Shown in pieces: positions 4,164 through 7,371 of a stretch of DNA of 7,371 bases; the first letter of the stretch is position 1, and each line of letters opens with the position of its first letter. This DNA comes from Prevotella sp. UBA3837 (lineage in GTDB: Bacteria > Bacteroidota > Bacteroidia > Bacteroidales > Bacteroidaceae). The stretch is taken from assembly GCA_002392835.1 (NCBI GenBank), contig DGHX01000193.1:2822-10192 (forward strand), in the 5' to 3' direction. The notes under the pieces are model-generated. The model ran no database searches, had not been told where the DNA came from, and was given only the letters and a program-made list of their open reading frames with translations. The position numbers and the translations under genes were made by a program.

Positions 4164-6613
4164 GTGTCTAACTGTCCGATGACCTTCAGCAGCTGCTCGC
4201 CCAGGTTGATGGTGTAGCCCTGGTGGCAGTAGACCACGCGGTTGAACGAGTCGGCTATGATGAACAGCGGCAGCGACGCCGTGCCGAGGTGCAGCTCTTG
4301 CTGTGCCTCGCTGATTATGCGTGCGTCGATGTCGGTACCCCATGCCACGGTGGAGGGCAGCCCCTGGAACTCGCCGAAGTTGAAGCGGCGGGCGCTGGCG
4401 CCGTCGGGCAGCAGGAGCACCATCTTGCGGCCCCACTGCTCGAAGGCCTCGCGGCAGGCGGCAATGTCGCGCAGGGCGTGGCTCGTGGGCTCGTGGCTGG
4501 GTGCCACGATGGCCACCACGTAGTAGCCGCGCCCCGTCGTCGACAGCAGCGTCTTGTCGGCATCGGCAGCCAGGTCGTGGTACAGGTTCTCGGCGTTCAG
4601 CGATCCTATGACCTGCACGTCCTCGCGGCTCTCGCGCAGGGTGAAGGTCACGGTGGTGTCGGCGCTCAGGGTGAAGCGCTGCATGTGTGCCAGCACGCGG
4701 CCGCTGGCCATGCGTGTACCGGTGGTGAGCACGTATTCGCCCGCTTCCAGCGTTATGCCCTGTGCGAAGTGGCTTTGCCAGGTGGCCTCTTCGGGGTAGG
4801 TGAGCAGCTGCGTGCGCCCGTCCTTCAGGCGGCTCAGGGTGAAGTGTATGTAGTATTTCGGGTCGGGGCACTGTGCCGCCGGCAGGTAGTTCAGCCGCAG
4901 CCGTGCGGTGTCGGCCGTCGGCCTGTCGGTGGGCTGCTCGCCGAAGGTGGCTTCGTGCCATTGCCCTTCGCTGTAGTACTGCGTGCGTCCGTCCACCTCG
5001 TTCACGCGTGCCGGGAAGCCGAGGCTGCGTGCTGCGCTGACGAAGAAGATGGCTCGCCCCTGGCGGTCGGTGGTGCGGTGTCGCAGCGTGCTCAGCGGGC
5101 GCATGGGCAGGTGCTGCGGGTTGCGCCCCTCAGCTATGTGCAGGCTGTCGGCACACCATTGCTCCAGCTGCTGCGGCGTGCCTATGTGTTGCAGCTCGTG
5201 GCTCAGCACGGCCTTGTAGGGCGTCAGCCACTCGTTCTCCACGCGTGGGCATAGCACGTAGCGGTCGTAGAGCTGCTGGTCGGCGGTCTGCTGCTGTGCT
5301 GCCTGTCGAGCTGCCGCCTGCAGGTTGTCGCGCAGCACGCTCAGCTCCACGTCGCGCAGGTCTTTCGCCGTGAGCACGGCCAGCAGTCGGCGGGCCAGGG
5401 CGCTGTCGGCGGCTTCGCTCAGGAATTGCTGCAGGGTGGGGTAGTTGCCTCGCCACTGCTCCACGGGCATCGTCGCCTCGTAGGCTTGGCGCAGGCTGTC
5501 CTCTGCGGCCAGTCGGCGGTCGTTGGTGGCCCGCTGCCCGCTGCTCACTGCAGGCAGCGAGGCGCTGACTGGCGGCGGCACCATGTCGAGGTCCATGTCA
5601 GGGGGCAGCTCCTGGCCGGGGAAGAGCACGCTCACCTCCTTGTCCTTGTCGAAAGTCACTTTTTCTATGCTCGTCAGCCCGTCTTTCGACACCCACACCA
5701 GCATGTCGCCGTGCCCGGCACTCAGGCTGGCGCGCCCTTGTGCATCGGTGGTCTTCGTGGCCACGGTGTAGAACTCGGCATAGTTGTACAGCTTGAACTC
5801 TACCGTGGCGCCCTGCACCGGAGCTCCCTGTGCGTCGCGCACCACCACGTTGAGCAGCGCCGTCGGTGCATAGTGGTCTATGACGTTGATCTCGGTGTAG
5901 CATCCGGTGCGGCTCATCACCTCCTCCGGTCCGTCGTAGTTGCCTGCCACTTTCGTGTGCATGAGCATGCCGCGTGATGCGCTCTGGTTGAACCATCCCA
6001 GGTCGAGCACCGGTTCCGGCTCGCAGGCCCCCAGGAAGTGCCACTGCCCGTCGGCCCATGCCTCCACCCATGCGTGGTTGTCGTCGGTGTGTGCCCATCG
6101 TGGTGTGTACACCTGTCGGGCGGGTATGCACAGCGTGCGCAGTGCTGCCACCAGCAGCACCGACTCCTCGCCGCAGCGGCCGTAGGCGGTGCGCATGGTG
6201 GCCAGGGGACTGCTGGTGCGGGCGTCGCTGGGCCGGTAGGTGGCATGCTCGTGGCACCAGTGGTTCACCTCGAGTATGGCCTCGGCCATCGTCAGCCCGC
6301 TGACGCGCTCCTTCAGCTCGCCGTAGCATGTGGTGCGGAAGCTGTCGAGCGTCTCGTTGTTCACCCGTGGGGGCAGCACGAAGTGTCGGAACTCGCGCTC
6401 GGGCACGCTGCTGCCCCAGGGCAGCTCGCGGCGGGCCTGCAGGGCCTGCGCCACCTGTTGCTCATAGTACTGGCGCGGGTAGTCGGTGCTGTCGGGCAGC
6501 GCCATGTGCTGGTACAGGAAGTCCACGTAGTCGCTCTCGCTGTCCCGGCCGGGCTGGCAGGCCACCGTCAGCAGGAACAGGGGCAGCAGTGTGATGATGT
6601 TTTTCATACTCAT
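4160..6613 (-). CDS. Transglutaminase-like lipoprotein with a degenerate second domain and a thioredoxin-like C-terminus
   Basis: The 817-residue protein begins with a lipoprotein signal (hydrophobic stretch, then LTVAC with C19), so it should be membrane-anchored outside the cytoplasm; the acidic stretch after the cysteine may favour surface exposure. Residues ~105-205 form a transglutaminase-like core: C147 in GRCGEES, H180 in DDNHAWVEAW, and an acidic residue such as E198 in GACEPEP complete a plausible Cys-His-acid triad. Residues ~248-330 look like a carboxypeptidase-regulatory-like beta domain (VVVRDAQGAPVQGATVEF). A charged, Gln/Ala-rich region (360-450) follows. Residues ~505-555 repeat the transglutaminase pattern (DRQGRAIFFVSAARSLGFPAR; EGQWHEATF) but lack the Cys and His. 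Residues ~665-817 resemble thioredoxin, with a cis-proline-type SLPLFIIAD (780-788), but APSHEPTSH stands where CxxC would be. The ATG at 6613 is used; the ATG at 6607 is an alternative. Likely role: envelope peptide or protein processing, substrate unknown. Confidence 0.85.
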   Translation of the reverse strand: MSMKNIITLLPLFLLTVACQPGRDSESDYVDFLYQHMALPDSTDYPRQYYEQQVAQALQARRELPWGSSVPEREFRHFVLPPRVNNETLDSFRTTCYGELKERVSGLTMAEAILEVNHWCHEHATYRPSDARTSSPLATMRTAYGRCGEESVLLVAALRTLCIPARQVYTPRWAHTDDNHAWVEAWADGQWHFLGACEPEPVLDLGWFNQSASRGMLMHTKVAGNYDGPEEVMSRTGCYTEINVIDHYAPTALLNVVVRDAQGAPVQGATVEFKLYNYAEFYTVATKTTDAQGRASLSAGHGDMLVWVSKDGLTSIEKVTFDKDKEVSVLFPGQELPPDMDLDMVPPPVSASLPAVSSGQRATNDRRLAAEDSLRQAYEATMPVEQWRGNYPTLQQFLSEAADSALARRLLAVLTAKDLRDVELSVLRDNLQAAARQAAQQQTADQQLYDRYVLCPRVENEWLTPYKAVLSHELQHIGTPQQLEQWCADSLHIAEGRNPQHLPMRPLSTLRHRTTDRQGRAIFFVSAARSLGFPARVNEVDGRTQYYSEGQWHEATFGEQPTDRPTADTARLRLNYLPAAQCPDPKYYIHFTLSRLKDGRTQLLTYPEEATWQSHFAQGITLEAGEYVLTTGTRMASGRVLAHMQRFTLSADTTVTFTLRESREDVQVIGSLNAENLYHDLAADADKTLLSTTGRGYYVVAIVAPSHEPTSHALRDIAACREAFEQWGRKMVLLLPDGASARRFNFGEFQGLPSTVAWGTDIDARIISEAQQELHLGTASLPLFIIADSFNRVVYCHQGYTINLGEQLLKVIGQLDT

Positions 6614-6633
6614 GGTTGTCGTATATTTGTGTG

Positions 6634-6664
6634 CAAAGGTACAAAGAAAAACGCAAACGGCAAA
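6634..6664 (-). promoter_or_regulatory. Bacteroidetes-type promoter for the transglutaminase lipoprotein
   Basis: On the minus strand, TACCTTTG (6641-6634) fits the -7 consensus and TTTG (6664-6661) lies 19 bp upstream, the same spacing as the promoter at 578-608. The leader would be about 15-20 nt before the ATG at 6613. Confidence 0.7.
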
Positions 6665-6692
6665 ATGTAGGCCGCATAATATATTTAATGAT

Positions 6693-6716
6693 TACATGCG
6701 CGCGTGTGCGCGCGTA
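6693..6716. repeat. 24-bp alternating purine/pyrimidine tract (Z-DNA candidate)
   Basis: From 6693 to 6716 every base alternates pyrimidine and purine, mostly CG and TG steps. Two GCGCGC blocks (6698-6703, 6708-6713) around GTGT could also form a small hairpin. A related TTACGCGCGCG occurs at 7289-7299 in the opposite sense. It sits about 30 bp upstream of the lipoprotein's -33 box. Confidence 0.7.
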
Positions 6717-6734
6717 ATTGTTTACGCGAAAATA

Positions 6735-6751
6735 GTTGCACTACTTGCACC
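6735..6751 (-). repeat. Inverted outlying copy of the 17-nt GTGCAA motif
   Basis: Read on the minus strand this is GGTGCAAGTAGTGCAAC, identical to 7202-7218 on the plus strand; 16 of its bases also match 7118-7133. Similarity extends a further ~10 bp (ATTTTCG on one side against ATTTTTCG on the other). The motif holds two direct GTGCAA hexamers 9 bp apart. Confidence 0.85.
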
Positions 6752-6859
6752 AAATTTTGCGGAATGGTTTGGCCCTCAGCTGGTTGTGGCTGTGCGTGAC
6801 CGTTTGGCTAACGAATGTTAACGGGAAGTGGCCGCGGGGTGGAAATGCATATTTATACA

Positions 6860-6899
6860 TTTTCATTAGTGGCCCACTTTTTTTTCTGGGAGGGCCACT
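6860..6899. repeat. Hairpin block, copy 1 (TTTTCATTAGTGGCCC)
   Basis: TTTTCATTAGTGGCCC is followed by A, C and a T8 run. AGTGGCCC (6868-6875) pairs with GGGCCACT (6892-6899) around a 16-nt loop, and TTT follows, so on the plus strand it could act as a weak terminator. A second copy of the leading sequence begins 65 bp later. Confidence 0.7.
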
Positions 6900-6924
6900 T
6901 TTGAAAAAAAAACGATATGGGATT

Positions 6925-6956
6925 TTTTCATTAGTGGCCCGCTTTTTTGGAAGCGG
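6925..6956. repeat. Hairpin block, copy 2 (TTTTCATTAGTGGCCC)
   Basis: The 16-nt TTTTCATTAGTGGCCC recurs exactly, followed by G, C and a T6 run. Here the hairpin is different: CCGCTT (6939-6944) pairs with AAGCGG (6951-6956) around a 6-nt loop. The leading sequence is conserved while the stem is rebuilt from other bases. Confidence 0.7.
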
Positions 6957-7041
6957 AGGCTGCGGGGTGTAAAATGTATATATATTCGGTTTTTGATGCA
7001 TAAATATACGGTTTCGGTATGCAGGCAGGCTGTTCCTCGGT

Positions 7042-7063
7042 GGACCGACGCTGACGCGCCGGG
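7042..7063 (+). repeat. 22-bp direct repeat, left copy
   Basis: Positions 7042-7063 are identical to 7238-7259 (start GGACCGACG, end GCGCCGGG), and both are followed, after at most one extra G, by CACTG. The two copies bracket the 42-bp tandem array. Confidence 0.85.
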
Positions 7064-7108
7064 CACTGCGGCCGAGGTGGAAGGGGTGGCGAGGAAATTG
7101 CAACGAGT

Positions 7109-7219
7109 GTTAACGCAGGTGCAAGTAGTGCAAGATAGATCTCAACAAAGGTTAACGGAAACGCCGGCGGTGCAAGATAAATCTCAACAAAGGTTAACGC
7201 AGGTGCAAGTAGTGCAACA
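7109..7219 (+). repeat. 42-bp tandem repeat array, about 2.6 units
   Basis: Units start with GTTAACG at 7109, 7151 and 7193. Units 1 and 2 end GCAAGATAGATCTCAACAAAG and a one-base variant of it, apart from the first base; unit 3 breaks off after GTGCAAC. Units 1 and 3 share the GGTGCAAGTAGTGCAA core, while unit 2 has a diverged core (GAAACGCCGGCGGTGCAA). The alternating pattern suggests an 84-bp higher-order unit. The period is divisible by three, so open frames through it are an artefact of repetition and no protein is proposed. Confidence 0.85.
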
Positions 7220-7237
7220 TTTTTCGAGGTTATTGCG

Positions 7238-7259
7238 GGACCGACGCTGACGCGCCGGG
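7238..7259 (+). repeat. 22-bp direct repeat, right copy
   Basis: Identical to 7042-7063. It lies 19 bp after the end of the tandem array; the copies are 196 bp apart start to start. Confidence 0.85.
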
Positions 7260-7307
7260 GCACTGGGGCGGGTAACTACTCAGTCCTTCTTACGCGCGCG
7301 AATGGTT

Positions 7308-7370
7308 TTAACGTCTCGGGACTGCGTAGCTGTTCAAGTCATGCACCACCTGGCTACGGACTTCGAGCGA
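7308..7370 (-). CDS. Possible C-terminal end of a minus-strand gene entering from outside the window
   Basis: On the minus strand one frame is open from the window edge to TAA at 7310-7308 and reads SLEVRSQVVHDLNSYAVPRR. The composition is protein-like, but 20 codons can be open by chance and no family is recognised. If real, the gene's 3' end faces the repeat region and reads in the same direction as the lipoprotein gene. Confidence 0.25.
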   Translation of the reverse strand, partial: SLEVRSQVVHDLNSYAVPRR

Positions 7371-7371
7371 C

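Larger units (their letters stand above)
6665..7307. other. Repeat-rich intergenic region with no convincing gene
   Basis: About 640 bp separate the lipoprotein promoter from a possible gene end at 7308. Open frames here are short, overlap on both strands, and translate to low-complexity or repeat-derived sequence, so none is called. The content is almost all repeats, listed separately: an alternating purine/pyrimidine tract, duplicated T-rich hairpin blocks, a 42-bp tandem array with an inverted outlier, and a 22-bp direct repeat bracketing the array. GCGGGGTG also recurs at 6834 and 6962, each time followed by a similar AT-rich stretch, so part of the gap looks like an old duplication. Confidence 0.7.

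Noticed and set aside
4223..5254. Plus-strand 343-residue open frame within the lipoprotein gene
   Set aside because: A shadow of GC-rich minus-strand coding; Ala/Val/Gly/Gln-rich with no domain pattern.
7109..7219. CRISPR array
   Set aside because: Units are contiguous 42-bp repeats with no unique spacers, and no cas genes are present.
6993..7250. Plus-strand frame with 14-residue repeats (QVQVVQ, SQQRLT)
   Set aside because: The period follows from the 42-bp DNA repeat being divisible by three; the flanks are not protein-like.
6741..7263. Overlapping minus-strand frames in the repeat region, some with recurring KSGPLMK
   Set aside because: The recurring peptides are translations of the duplicated hairpin block and the 42-bp array; frames differ between copies and lack promoters or sensible starts.

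Overview
The window looks like chromosomal DNA from a GC-rich member of the Bacteroidales, most likely Prevotellaceae. The evidence is four promoter candidates whose -7 boxes fit the Bacteroidetes consensus TAnnTTTG (two of them also with a TTTG box 19 bp upstream), a large Bacteroidetes-style transglutaminase lipoprotein, and generally GC-rich coding sequence with AT-rich gaps. Species cannot be assigned from the sequence alone.

Layout. (1) 1-573, minus strand: the N-terminal part of an exported protein resembling the phosphodiester-glycosidase/DUF2233 family; its 3' end lies outside the window. (2) 574-1232: a divergent AT-rich promoter region followed by two overlapping small plus-strand reading frames (723-887 and 820-1104). 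They have no recognisable family and may be the halves of one frameshifted gene. (3) 1233-3464: a two-gene unit. A protein of unknown function (1233-2237) appears to have lost its last ~33 residues to a frameshift; with the frame restored it would stop 4 bp before the next start. That next gene (2325-3464) encodes an HUH/Y1 (REP-associated, IS200-like) transposase-type domain fused to a C-terminal Rossmann-like domain resembling DprA/SMF. Between its HUH motif and its candidate tyrosine lie in-frame 21-bp repeats and a perfect REP-like palindrome. (4) 3495-4163: cutC, a CutC-family TIM-barrel protein, probably read with the preceding genes. (5) 4160-6613, minus strand: a large lipoprotein with a catalytically plausible transglutaminase domain, a carboxypeptidase-regulatory-like beta domain, a second transglutaminase-like domain without the catalytic residues, and a thioredoxin-like C-terminus without CxxC. 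It converges on cutC with a 4-bp overlap. (6) 6614-7307: no convincing gene, but dense repeats: a 24-bp alternating purine/pyrimidine tract, a duplicated hairpin block, 42-bp tandem repeats with an inverted outlying copy, and a 22-bp direct repeat bracketing the tandem array. (7) 7308-7370, minus strand: possibly the last 20 codons of another gene.

How the parts fit. cutC, the lipoprotein and the exported protein look like ordinary chromosomal genes. The unusual part is the 723-3464 block: lower-GC unknown genes, two apparent frameshifts, and a domesticated-looking single-strand transposase joined to a DprA-like domain. The repeat-rich gap at the right end is the other candidate for unexplained biology. 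No functional link between the transposase-like protein and those repeats is shown here; it is a testable idea only.
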